The notes below the pieces were generated by a model. That model worked only from the letters and a program-made list of their open reading frames with translations, was not told the DNA's origin and did not search any database. A program made the position numbers and the translations under genes. This document shows positions 44,644-52,550 of a stretch of 64,000 nucleotides of DNA, one piece after another (within the stretch, counting starts at the first letter, position 1; each line of letters starts with the position of its first letter). The stretch lies in NCBI RefSeq assembly GCF_004795855.1, contig NZ_CP039252.1, forward strand, positions 2,418,001-2,482,000. Reading direction: 5' to 3'. The stretch is from Hydrogenophaga sp. PAMC20947. Lineage in GTDB: Bacteria > Pseudomonadota > Gammaproteobacteria > Burkholderiales > Burkholderiaceae_C.

Positions 44644-44684
44644 TTGTAAGAAACCAATCCTTAAGGTTGTTTGATCTGCATCAA
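44643..44684 (-). promoter_or_regulatory. FNR/ANR-activated promoter of feoAB
   Basis: The perfect FNR-type palindrome TTGAT-CTGC-ATCAA is at 44671-44684 (centre 44677.5). On the minus strand a -10 element TACAAT is at 44643-44648. Their centres are 32 bases apart, exactly as for a class II site centred at -41.5. The box is also upstream of the divergent HPP gene. Confidence 0.85.
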
Positions 44685-44772
44685 ATCCCTCCAAATAGCC
44701 GGGGCCAAGCGCCCGCTGGGTTGCGCTGATAACATGCGCCCAATCGCCCCAAAAAGGTGCACATCGCCCACC

Positions 44773-45891
44773 ATGCCCATCGCCCACTTCGCCAACTGGC
44801 TGCGCTCGTTCTACCCCGCTCCGCTCACCGCCGGCCCACGCGATCTCTGGCTGGGCAGCCTGGGCGCGGGACTGGGCCTCTTGATCACCGAATGGATCAG
44901 CCACCAGGCCCTGGGTTCGGCCAACCCCTGGTTCATCGCGCCCATGGGGGCCTCGGCCGTGTTGCTGTTTGCCGTGCCGGCCAGTCCGTTGGCGCAGCCA
45001 TGGTCCATCGTCGGCGGCAACGTGATTGCCGCAGCGGTGGGCATCACCTGCGTGCAATGGCTGGGCAGCAGTGGCCCCGTCGCAGCCTTGGCGGCCGCGG
45101 TCGCCATTGCCCTGATGTTCGCGTTGCGCTGCCTGCACCCGCCCGGCGGCGCTGTCGCCCTCACCGCCGTTTTGGGTGGCCCAGCAATTCACGATCTAGG
45201 CTACAGCTTTGTGTTGTGGCCAGTGGCCGCTGATTCGGTTTTGATGTTGTTGCTGGCGCTGTTGTTCAACAACCTCGCAGGCCGGCGCTACCCCCACCAC
45301 GGAAGCGCCCGCGCCAGGCCCCACGACACCCGCGACCGCTTGCCCACCCAGCGTGCAGGCCCGACGGCCGAAGACCTTGATGCAGCGCTGGCCTCTTTCG
45401 GCGAAATGCTGGACATCGACCGGGATGACCTGGAAGACCTGGTGATGCGCACCCAACTCGCCACACGCCAGCGGCAGTGGCAAGCCGTGCGCTGCACCGA
45501 CATCATGTCCCATGATGTGATCACAGTGAGCCCGACCGATTCGGTGGACGAAGCCTGGCGGCTGCTGGCGCACCACAAGGTCAAGGCCTTGCCCGTGGCC
45601 GCGCCCGACGGGCCGCTGGTGGGCATCGTCTCGCTGCACGATTTTTTCATCGGCCAGAGCGCACCCATACCCAATCAGTTGCCACGCATGAGCACAGCCC
45701 GCCGGGTCGAAGACATCATGACGCGCCGCGTTCGCTCAGCCCGCCCCGAGCAGTCCATCGCAGCGCTGGTGAAAGGCTTTTCCGATGGCGGCTTGCACCA
45801 CATGCCGGTGGTCAATGCCGACAATGAGGTGGTCGGCATGGTGACGCAGTCGGATCTGATCGCGGCGCTCTTCATGCGCAGCCCGACCTGA
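44773..45891 (+). CDS. HPP-family membrane protein with two CBS domains
   Basis: 372 residues. About four hydrophobic segments in the N-terminal half include the HPP-family motif CLHPPGGAVALTAVLGG. The C-terminal half is a CBS pair: TDIMSHDVITVSPTDSVDEAWRLL and EDIMTRRVRSARPEQSIAALV, ending in VVGMVTQSDLIAALF. Some HPP proteins transport nitrite in plastids; the bacterial role is unknown. CBS pairs often bind adenine nucleotides. Start at 44773 was chosen (MPIAHFANWLRSFYPAP); an upstream ATG at 44734 is possible. Confidence 0.85.
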   Translation: MPIAHFANWLRSFYPAPLTAGPRDLWLGSLGAGLGLLITEWISHQALGSANPWFIAPMGASAVLLFAVPASPLAQPWSIVGGNVIAAAVGITCVQWLGSSGPVAALAAAVAIALMFALRCLHPPGGAVALTAVLGGPAIHDLGYSFVLWPVAADSVLMLLLALLFNNLAGRRYPHHGSARARPHDTRDRLPTQRAGPTAEDLDAALASFGEMLDIDRDDLEDLVMRTQLATRQRQWQAVRCTDIMSHDVITVSPTDSVDEAWRLLAHHKVKALPVAAPDGPLVGIVSLHDFFIGQSAPIPNQLPRMSTARRVEDIMTRRVRSARPEQSIAALVKGFSDGGLHHMPVVNADNEVVGMVTQSDLIAALFMRSPT

Positions 45892-46010
45892 TACGGGTAT
45901 GCCATCAAATCGATAACGGTGTTGCTTCGCCTCGCCGTGATACGGCACTGTCTGCGGCTTCGCGCCCAGGGCCTGTAAACACATTGATTGCAAGCCCGCA
46001 CGGCGCCACC

Positions 46011-46847
46011 TCACCAGCGCGCCTGCACCCTGTCTTCTTCGCGCACGGCCGGCCCCGCTTTGGCCAGCGCCATCCAGACATGAAACGGGAGCTGCGCCAC
46101 AGCCCTTCGCGGCGCTTCCCGCGCCACCTTGAGCACATCGCCTTCCACCAGCATCACGCCACATTCAACCGGCACTTCGTCGGGCGCCCCAACGGATCGC
46201 CCCTTGGCGTCTTGCCCCAGCACATACCAACAGGCGCCCGCCATGCCCAGGTAGGCCGCCCGTTTGGCGGGCTTCTTCAAATCGCCCAGCAAGTCGGCAC
46301 GGCTCACCTTGATCTCGTGCACCACCGGTTCCGCATAGGCCTCCACCGAAGTGCGGCGGATCGAAAACACATCGGGCATGGCCATGCACCAGGCGTGCCC
46401 TGGTGCCTTGGGCAGCGGGCCAGCGTCGTCGTCCAGCGCCAAGCCCGGGCTTTCGGGCTGCGGCGCCGGCTCTTCGCCCAACAACAAGGCCTTGGGCAAG
46501 GCCACCCGCAGCATCAACCCGCGCCACGCCAGGCGCCCACCACGAGTCATCTCCAGCGCCACGCGCTGGACCAGCTCTTCATGGGGCGAGCGCGCCGCCT
46601 TGTTGCTCGCGAACACGCGGGCCAGAGTGGCGATGCCTGCATCGGTCACCCGCAAGGTTTCGTGGCCCTCGCCGGAGCGCACGCGCTCGATCTGCCCGGC
46701 CGCCAGCAGCTCCACTTCGAGCATGTCCTGGCTTGGCCAGCCGGCCGATCGGTACAGATCACGCAGGCGGCGGTGGTGTTGGCGGGTGAGGGTTTGGGTG
46801 GAAGAAGGGGCGTGGTCCATGGTGGCAAAGGCTTGGGACCGTATCAT
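46011..46847 (-). CDS. Uncharacterised protein with winged-helix and nuclease-fold (MmcB-like) features
   Basis: 278 residues from the first methionine; the methionine at 46820 is another candidate. The N-terminal third looks like a winged helix (LRDLYRSAGWPSQDMLEVELLAAGQIERV...LRVTDAGIATLARV). The C-terminal part has an acidic PDVFSI (D159) and HEIKVSRADLLGDL (E178-x-K180), the D...ExK pattern of PD-(D/E)XK nucleases as in the DNA-repair-linked MmcB group. It is divergent from a nuclease-helicase, with 26 bases between. I am confident of the gene but not of the function. Confidence 0.7.
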   Translation of the reverse strand: MIRSQAFATMDHAPSSTQTLTRQHHRRLRDLYRSAGWPSQDMLEVELLAAGQIERVRSGEGHETLRVTDAGIATLARVFASNKAARSPHEELVQRVALEMTRGGRLAWRGLMLRVALPKALLLGEEPAPQPESPGLALDDDAGPLPKAPGHAWCMAMPDVFSIRRTSVEAYAEPVVHEIKVSRADLLGDLKKPAKRAAYLGMAGACWYVLGQDAKGRSVGAPDEVPVECGVMLVEGDVLKVAREAPRRAVAQLPFHVWMALAKAGPAVREEDRVQARW

Positions 46848-46873
46848 GCCAGCGAGCCCTTTTCATCACAGCC

Positions 46874-49216
46874 TTGACCTCCAAAAGCCCGACACCCGAT
46901 ACCGATACCCGCACCGACGCTGCGCAGCCCCTGCCCGGAGCCGCCGCGCACAGCGCCGTGGCCGTGCGCGCGCTGTGCGAATTCAGCGCGAAAGCCGGGG
47001 ATCTGGACCTGCGCTTCACCCCCTCGCCCAGCGGCGCCGAAGGCGTGGCCGGCCACAGCACCGTCACCGCGCGCCGCCCCGCTGGCTACCAGCGCGAGCT
47101 CCCCTTAAGCGCGCGCTTCGAAGAACTCACCGTCACCGGCCGCGCCGACGGCTTCGACCCCGAAGCCAAACGTGTCGAAGAAATCAAGACCCACCGGGGC
47201 GATGAAGGCGCGATCCCACCCAACCACCGTGCCCTGCACTGGGCACAGGCGCGGGTGTACGGCTGGATGCTGTGCCAACAACTGTCCCTCGAGAAAATCG
47301 ATGTCGCACTGGTGTACTTCAACATCGACACCGCTGAGGAAACCCTGCTCACCGAGACGCAGACCGCCGCCGACTTGCGCGTGTTTTTCGAGAACCTCTG
47401 TCAGCGCTACATCGTCTGGGCGCGCGAGCAAACCGCCCACCGCCTGCAACGCGACGCTGCGCTGCGCGAATTGCCCTTCCCTTTTCCCGATTTCCGCCCT
47501 GGCCAGCGCCACCTCACTGAGACCGTGTACCGCGCCCAAGGCCGCGCGAAAGCGGGCGAGCGCATCCTGATGGCGCAGGCCCCCACGGGCATTGGCAAAA
47601 CCATGGCCACATTGTTCGGCGCGCTGAAAGCCACACCCGCGCAGGGCACTGACAAGGTTTTCTATCTGACCGCCAAAACCCCCGGCCGCCAGCTCGCGCT
47701 CGACGCACTGAAGCGCCTGAATACCGCAGGCCACTTGCGCGTGCTCGAGCGCGTGGCGCGCGACAAGGCTTGCGAACACCCCGACAAAGCCTGCCACGGC
47801 GCCTCGTGCCCGCTGGCCCAAGGCTTCTACGACCGCCTGCCCGAAGCCCGCTCCAACGCGGCCAGGATCGCGTGGATGGACAAAGCCACGCTGCGCGACA
47901 CGGCGCTGGCACACAGCGTCTGCCCGTATTACCTGGGCCAGGAAATGGTGCGCTGGAGCGATGTATTGGTGGGTGATTTCAACCACTACTTTGACCACGG
48001 TGCCGCGTGGCACGCGCTGACTGAGGCCAACGAGTGGCGCGTCAGCCTGCTGATCGATGAAGCCCACAACCTGATCGAGCGCGCCCGCCTCATGCACAGC
48101 GCAGCCATGGCACCCGGCGCTTTTCAGTCGCTGCGCCAGAGCGCCCCTCCCGGTTTGAAAAAGGCGCTGGACGCCTTGCACCGCCGATGGGGCAAGCTCG
48201 CACGCGAACACACCGAAGCCTATGAGGTGTTGCCCGAGCTGCCCAGTGAATGGGTCGAATGCCTGCAAGCCACCTGTACCGCCATCGGCGAGCACTTTGT
48301 GCAGCACCCGTTTGATGCCACCGGCGCGCTGCAGAACTGGTGGTTCGAAGCCTTGCACTTTCTGCGCGTGGCCGAGAGCTTTGGCGAGCACAGCCTGTGC
48401 GATGTGTCGCGCGACGCCTGGGACAACCCCAGGTCCAACCAACCCGGCCACCCCACCCTCAGCCTGCGTTGCGTTATTCCCGCGCCGCTGCTGCAAGACC
48501 ACTGGGCCACAGCCCACAGCGCCACCCTGTTCTCCGCCACCCTGGCGCCCATGGATTACGTGGCCGATCTGCTTGGCCTGCCCGAAGACACCACCCGCCT
48601 CGAAGTGCCCTCACCGTTTTCACCTGAGCAACTGCAGGTGCGCGTAGCGCCCCACATCTCCACCCGCTGGAGCCACCGTCAAGCTTCACTCACGCCCATG
48701 GCCGACGTAATGGCTGAGCAATTCGAGGCCGAACCCGGCAACTACCTCGCCTTTTTCAGCAGCTTCGACTACCTGCAACAAGCACTCGACCGCCTGCAGG
48801 AACGCCACCGCTTCGTGCCCACCTGGGCCCAATCCCGTGGCATGACCGAGCCCGACCGCGAAGCCTTCATCAACCGCTTCACCGAAGAAAGCCAAGGCAT
48901 CGGTTTTGCCGTGTTGGGCGGCGCCTTCGGCGAAGGCATCGACCTCCCCGGCCACCGCCTCATCGGCGCCTTCATCGCCACACTGGGCCTGCCGCAGTTG
49001 AACCCGGTCAACGAACAAATGCGCGCCAGATTGCAGCAACGTTTCGGCCGGGGCTACGACTACGCCTACCTCTACCCAGGCCTGCAAAAAGTGGTGCAAG
49101 CCGCCGGCCGTGTGATCCGCAGCGAAACCGATCACGGCACGGTGTGGTTGATGGACGACCGGTTTGGGAAAGCGGAAGTGAAGCGCTTGCTGCCGGCCTG
49201 GTGGGCGCGCAGTTAG
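46874..49216 (+). CDS. Fusion of a RecB/Cas4-like nuclease domain and an XPD/DinG-type DNA helicase
   Basis: 780 residues. The N-terminal domain has GRADGF (D92), EEIKT (E103-x-K105) and QARVY (Q125-Y129), the full PD-(D/E)XK set of RecB-family nucleases. The helicase has Walker A APTGIGKT (236-243), cysteines C300, C307, C312 and C350 in the position of the XPD-type iron-sulfur cluster, and IDEAH. C-terminal motif QAAGRVIRSETDHG is helicase motif VI. The start is a TTG at 46874; GTG codons at 46958 or 46964 fit better where conserved sequence begins (VAVRALCEF). Predicted DNA repair or processing enzyme. Confidence 0.85.
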   Translation: MTSKSPTPDTDTRTDAAQPLPGAAAHSAVAVRALCEFSAKAGDLDLRFTPSPSGAEGVAGHSTVTARRPAGYQRELPLSARFEELTVTGRADGFDPEAKRVEEIKTHRGDEGAIPPNHRALHWAQARVYGWMLCQQLSLEKIDVALVYFNIDTAEETLLTETQTAADLRVFFENLCQRYIVWAREQTAHRLQRDAALRELPFPFPDFRPGQRHLTETVYRAQGRAKAGERILMAQAPTGIGKTMATLFGALKATPAQGTDKVFYLTAKTPGRQLALDALKRLNTAGHLRVLERVARDKACEHPDKACHGASCPLAQGFYDRLPEARSNAARIAWMDKATLRDTALAHSVCPYYLGQEMVRWSDVLVGDFNHYFDHGAAWHALTEANEWRVSLLIDEAHNLIERARLMHSAAMAPGAFQSLRQSAPPGLKKALDALHRRWGKLAREHTEAYEVLPELPSEWVECLQATCTAIGEHFVQHPFDATGALQNWWFEALHFLRVAESFGEHSLCDVSRDAWDNPRSNQPGHPTLSLRCVIPAPLLQDHWATAHSATLFSATLAPMDYVADLLGLPEDTTRLEVPSPFSPEQLQVRVAPHISTRWSHRQASLTPMADVMAEQFEAEPGNYLAFFSSFDYLQQALDRLQERHRFVPTWAQSRGMTEPDREAFINRFTEESQGIGFAVLGGAFGEGIDLPGHRLIGAFIATLGLPQLNPVNEQMRARLQQRFGRGYDYAYLYPGLQKVVQAAGRVIRSETDHGTVWLMDDRFGKAEVKRLLPAWWARS

Positions 49217-49656
49217 CGGCCTGACCGCCTAGGCGCGCTGCTCCGTTGCTTCTTTTTGTTCAAGTGGTAGGAGAACGCCGCCGCCATGCAGAACGCCACC
49301 GAGTCGGCAGGAATGGTCTCACCCAACCTGAACACCAGCGCACGGTTGCCCTCAAAAACAAAATCGTTGGGGAAGAGGGTTCTGAAGGTTTCGACCAGGT
49401 CGGTCTGGCAGTTGAAGTACAGCGCATAACTGCCTGGCGCCCTGGTCTTCCAATCCATCCGGACCGTGCTGCCCACTTTGCTTTTTGTGCCATACGCGGG
49501 CTCGCCCCATTTCAGCGTTTCCTCGATCCCGCCCACCTCAGGCATTGACCGGGCCGTCTCCCACGCGATCTCCCGCAAAGCCAGCAGCGCTTCCCTGGCT
49601 TCAGGCGGGTATGAGGCGAATTTTGCGGCGACCGCTTGTGACTGGAATGGGGTCAT
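49213..49656 (-). CDS. DUF1801 family protein
   Basis: 147 residues, from MTPFQSQAVAAKFASYPPEAREALLALREIAWETA; the central EETLKWGEPAY is the family hallmark. Cellular role is not known. The ATG at 49656 is preferred over the long upstream extension, which has no family sequence. Convergent with the helicase gene (4-base overlap at the stops). Confidence 0.85.
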   Translation of the reverse strand: MTPFQSQAVAAKFASYPPEAREALLALREIAWETARSMPEVGGIEETLKWGEPAYGTKSKVGSTVRMDWKTRAPGSYALYFNCQTDLVETFRTLFPNDFVFEGNRALVFRLGETIPADSVAFCMAAAFSYHLNKKKQRSSAPRRSGR

Positions 49657-49820
49657 CGCGCCAGTATAGGAATTGCCCGGCTGGGGATCAACAAACCAGC
49701 ATCGAACACTTCCAGCCACCGTTGCTGCGCAAGAGAGATCGAGGCACGGAGTGAGCAACGTATGAACAGTCTGGGGACGCGGCGGTGCGGCAATGGTTGC
49801 TTGCCTGCTCGATTGTTCGA

Positions 49821-50297
49821 TCAATCAGTTGGCTCGATTCTGTCAGGCACTGTCCAGCTTCCCAACCCTTTGCCGCCTTTGCAAAGGTGCCAGCAGGTGA
49901 GGTAAAACCCCAACGGCACGCTCGACACATACAAAACAAAAACACCGATCGCGAGCAGGCCAGAAACGAAGCCACTACAGAGCCCCACAACAACCCAACC
50001 CCAATGGCAGCGGCGATCTTGAAGCCAACGGGTTGTCATGACAGCCAGGCACACCCATGCAACGGCGGGCAAAACAGCAAGGAATCCGGTCAGATCGTTA
50101 GAAGGAATCGAACCTTTAAGCCGCGCGCTCAAGGGCACAAAGAACAACAAAAGGGAAACCAGAACGGCGATGCTGGAGAAGCCCCAGGAAACGACCGCAA
50201 AAGCAAATCGTTTGCCTGAAATGGTCCGAGAGATGGTGGATTGAAGTGCCTTCGTCACATCGTGGATCGTACCGAATCGGCGTGGCACTTCTGGCAC
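49821..50297 (-). CDS. Hypothetical membrane protein
   Basis: Up to 158 residues with about four hydrophobic segments (FAVVSWGFSSIAVLVSLLLFFV, LTGFLAVLPAVAWVCLAVMT, GWVVVGLCSGFVSGLLAIGVFVLYV). No family recognised. The true start may be a GTG at 50255. The sequence is locally less GC-rich than its surroundings, consistent with acquired or weakly expressed sequence. Confidence 0.45.
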   Translation of the reverse strand: MPEVPRRFGTIHDVTKALQSTISRTISGKRFAFAVVSWGFSSIAVLVSLLLFFVPLSARLKGSIPSNDLTGFLAVLPAVAWVCLAVMTTRWLQDRRCHWGWVVVGLCSGFVSGLLAIGVFVLYVSSVPLGFYLTCWHLCKGGKGLGSWTVPDRIEPTD

Positions 50298-50790
50298 GTC
50301 ACATGCTCAACAATGGATGCTCTCGGCAGCACCAGATTCAAATAGTTTCTGCAAGCCAAAAAGCCTCAGCGAGCCAACAGAGCTCGACCCCACGCCGTGT
50401 GGCCGGGTTGAGCAGCACAGCGGCTTGCGGAAAAGGACGGGCGTTGTCTGAGCGAAGCGAGTGTAGGCGATGCTGAATGGGTTTGACGCGGTCGAGGCTC
50501 CTCGGCTTTGGGCGATCTGCTGCGTTGCAAATCCGCGCGATACCGGTGGTATCGCTGTGGTTTGAGCCTTGCATCTCATCCCAAACCGAGAAGCCCCGCC
50601 TCGCCCAAACCCATTCAACATCGCCCCGCCCGACCCCGCCAGTCGCGAGCAGCGCAAAGCGGCCCGGACTTCGGCTCGCCTTTTCTTTGCTTACTTTCTT
50701 TTGGCGAAGCAAAAGAAAGTAAGTCGCCGCCGGGGCGAGACCCGGCACGCCACAAGCACCAACCCATCAGCCAAAGGGCAACAGAAAGCG
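50298..50790. repeat. Intergenic region made largely of dispersed repeat sequence
   Basis: About 490 bases without a gene. TGTGGCCGGGTTGAGCAGCA at 50398-50417 continues to 50425 and recurs at 52468-52495 with two mismatches over 28 bases. At 50691-50722 a perfect 13-bp stem (TTACTTTCTTTTG, six-base loop, CAAAAGAAAGTAA) sits in a segment beginning TTTTCTTTGC, a type of block I know from comamonad intergenic DNA. It would act as a terminator on both strands. Confidence 0.65.
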
Positions 50791-50791
50791 G

Positions 50792-51211
50792 CTACCGGTA
50801 AGTCGCCAAATGGATACTCGTCTCCGTGTTCCGAATCCCGCTGATCAACCGCACCCGCTCCAGCACACTCGACAACTCCGACATCGAGCTCGCCTCCAGC
50901 TCTGCCAGCAAATCCCAACGGCCATTGGTGTCGTGCAGCGTTGAAACGCCCGGCTCACCCAGCAAGCTCGCGATCACCTGCCGAGTGGTATTGCCCTCGA
51001 CCATCACCCCCATCCAGGCGCGAATGCGCTCGGGCTCGGCCTCGGGCTTGAGGCGCACGGTGTAGCCCACGATGACCTGAGTGTCTTCGAGCTTGCGCAG
51101 GCGGTTGGTGACCGTGCCGCGTGAGACCTTGAGCTTGTGGGCCAGATCGGCTACAGAGAGGCGGGCATTGCTGCGGAGCAGGCTGATGAGTTGGTGGTCG
51201 AGTTCGTCCAT
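50792..51211 (-). CDS. Lrp/AsnC-family transcriptional regulator
   Basis: 139 residues: helix-turn-helix LSVADLAHKLKVSRGTVTNRLRKLE and the ligand-binding RAM domain (GVSTLHDTNGRWDLLAELEASSMSELSSVLERVRLISGI). Divergent from ornithine cyclodeaminase and separated from it by a perfect inverted repeat that begins at its start codon, so it very likely regulates that gene and itself, with an amino acid such as ornithine or arginine as possible ligand. Confidence 0.94.
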   Translation of the reverse strand: MDELDHQLISLLRSNARLSVADLAHKLKVSRGTVTNRLRKLEDTQVIVGYTVRLKPEAEPERIRAWMGVMVEGNTTRQVIASLLGEPGVSTLHDTNGRWDLLAELEASSMSELSSVLERVRLISGIRNTETSIHLATYR

Positions 51212-51253
51212 ATGATCAAAATGACATTGAGTGATGCCATTTTGATCATATTT
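51212..51253. promoter_or_regulatory. Perfect 14-bp inverted repeat, operator of the Lrp-type regulator
   Basis: ATATGATCAAAATG (51212-51225) and CATTTTGATCATAT (51240-51253) are exact inverted copies with a 14-base spacer. AT-rich symmetric arms of this size and spacing fit Lrp-family dimer or octamer binding. The site is adjacent to the regulator start codon and 91 bases upstream of ocd. Confidence 0.85.
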
Positions 51254-51343
51254 CTACCGTATCGCTACTTTTTTGCCACTTTTCATTTCCTGCCAGGCCA
51301 GCCACACTGCAGGCATCCATTCAGAAACGCCAGAAGGCACACC

Positions 51344-52441
51344 ATGAAACACCACGACCTCAACCAATTCATCGATCACGGCACCCTGTATCTCAGTGCG
51401 CCCGAGGCCGCCGAACTGGTGCGCCGCAAGGGGCTGGCCAACTGTCTGTCCGCCATTGCCGCCAACATCGACGCCGATTTCCAGCGTTGGGCCGATTTCG
51501 ACAAGACTGCGCGCGTGGCCAACCACTCACAGCACGGCGTCATCGAGCTCATGCCCGTGTCCGACGACCACCGCTACGCTTTCAAATATGTCAACGGTCA
51601 CCCCAGCAACACCCGCGTCGGCATGTCAACAGTGATGGCCTTCGGTGTCTACGCCGACGTGGACACGGGTGCCCCCATGTTGTTGAGCGAACTCACGCTG
51701 ACCACCGCGCTGCGCACTGCTGCCATGTCGGCACTGGCCGCGAAAAACCTGGCCCGTCCGAACAGCCGTGTGATGGCGCTGATCGGCAACGGAGCGCAGA
51801 GCGAGTTCCAGGCGCTGGCATTCAAGCACCTGGTGGGCATCACCGAAGTGCGCCTGTTCGACGTGGACCCGCAGGCGACCGCCAAGCTGGTGGCGAACTT
51901 GCAGGGTCATGACCTGACCGTCACCGTCTGCGCCAGCACCGCAGAGGCGGTGCGCGGCGCCGATATTGTCACGACCGTCACCGCCGACAAGACGCTCGCC
52001 ACGATTCTCACGCCCGACATGATCGAGCCGGGCATGCACCTCAACGCCGTGGGCGGCGACTGCCCGGGCAAGACCGAGCTGCACGGTGACATCCTGGACA
52101 CGGCGAATGTGTTCGTCGAGTACGAGCCGCAATCGCGCGTCGAAGGCGAGATCCAGCACAAGCCGGCAGATTTCAAAGTGACCGAGCTCTGGCAGGTGCT
52201 GCGCGGCGAGCAGCCGGGTCGCCGAAGCGAACAAGAGGTGACGGTATTTGACTCGGTGGGCTTTGCCCTGGAAGACTTTTCCGCACTGCGCTTCATGCTG
52301 ACCACCGCGACCGAGCTGGGCCTGGGCGAGCGCATCGAACTGATTCCGCAACTGGACGACCCCAAAAACCTGTTTGGCATGCTCGCCAGGTCGGAAAGCC
52401 AGACCTGCGCAGTTGCGAACGGTGAGACGATCGCCATTTGA
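51344..52441 (+). CDS. ocd: Ornithine cyclodeaminase
   Basis: 365 residues. Converts ornithine to proline with release of ammonia, using NAD+. The family motifs are ALIGNGAQSEFQALAF (dinucleotide binding), the GGDCPGKTEL loop typical of true bacterial ornithine cyclodeaminases, and HVANHS-like NH segment. ATG at 51344 follows AGAAGGCACACC. Controlled in all likelihood by the divergent Lrp-type protein. Confidence 0.92.
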   Translation: MKHHDLNQFIDHGTLYLSAPEAAELVRRKGLANCLSAIAANIDADFQRWADFDKTARVANHSQHGVIELMPVSDDHRYAFKYVNGHPSNTRVGMSTVMAFGVYADVDTGAPMLLSELTLTTALRTAAMSALAAKNLARPNSRVMALIGNGAQSEFQALAFKHLVGITEVRLFDVDPQATAKLVANLQGHDLTVTVCASTAEAVRGADIVTTVTADKTLATILTPDMIEPGMHLNAVGGDCPGKTELHGDILDTANVFVEYEPQSRVEGEIQHKPADFKVTELWQVLRGEQPGRRSEQEVTVFDSVGFALEDFSALRFMLTTATELGLGERIELIPQLDDPKNLFGMLARSESQTCAVANGETIAI

Positions 52442-52463
52442 TCTGCACCGACGCTGAGCCCCA

Positions 52464-52521
52464 GCCCTGTGGCCGGGCTGAGCAGCACAGTGGCTGACGT
52501 TTCAGGGTGGGTGTTGTTTGC
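52464..52521. repeat. Partial copy of the dispersed intergenic repeat
   Basis: Shares 26 of 28 bases of the core at 50398-50425 (TGTGGCCGGG-TGAGCAGCACAG) and looser similarity afterwards (GGGTGTTGT against GGGCGTTGT). Lies between ocd and the convergent CorC-type gene. Confidence 0.6.
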
Positions 52522-52550
52522 GTACCGGTCAGGCGCTCAAACCAGAAGCA

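Noticed and set aside
47105..48517. 470-codon open frame antisense to the nuclease-helicase gene
   Set aside because: Shadow of the sense gene, low-complexity and without motifs.
50095..50135. GAATCGAACCTTTAAG resembling tRNA T-arm text
   Set aside because: No acceptor, D or anticodon stems can be folded around it; it lies within a membrane-protein frame.
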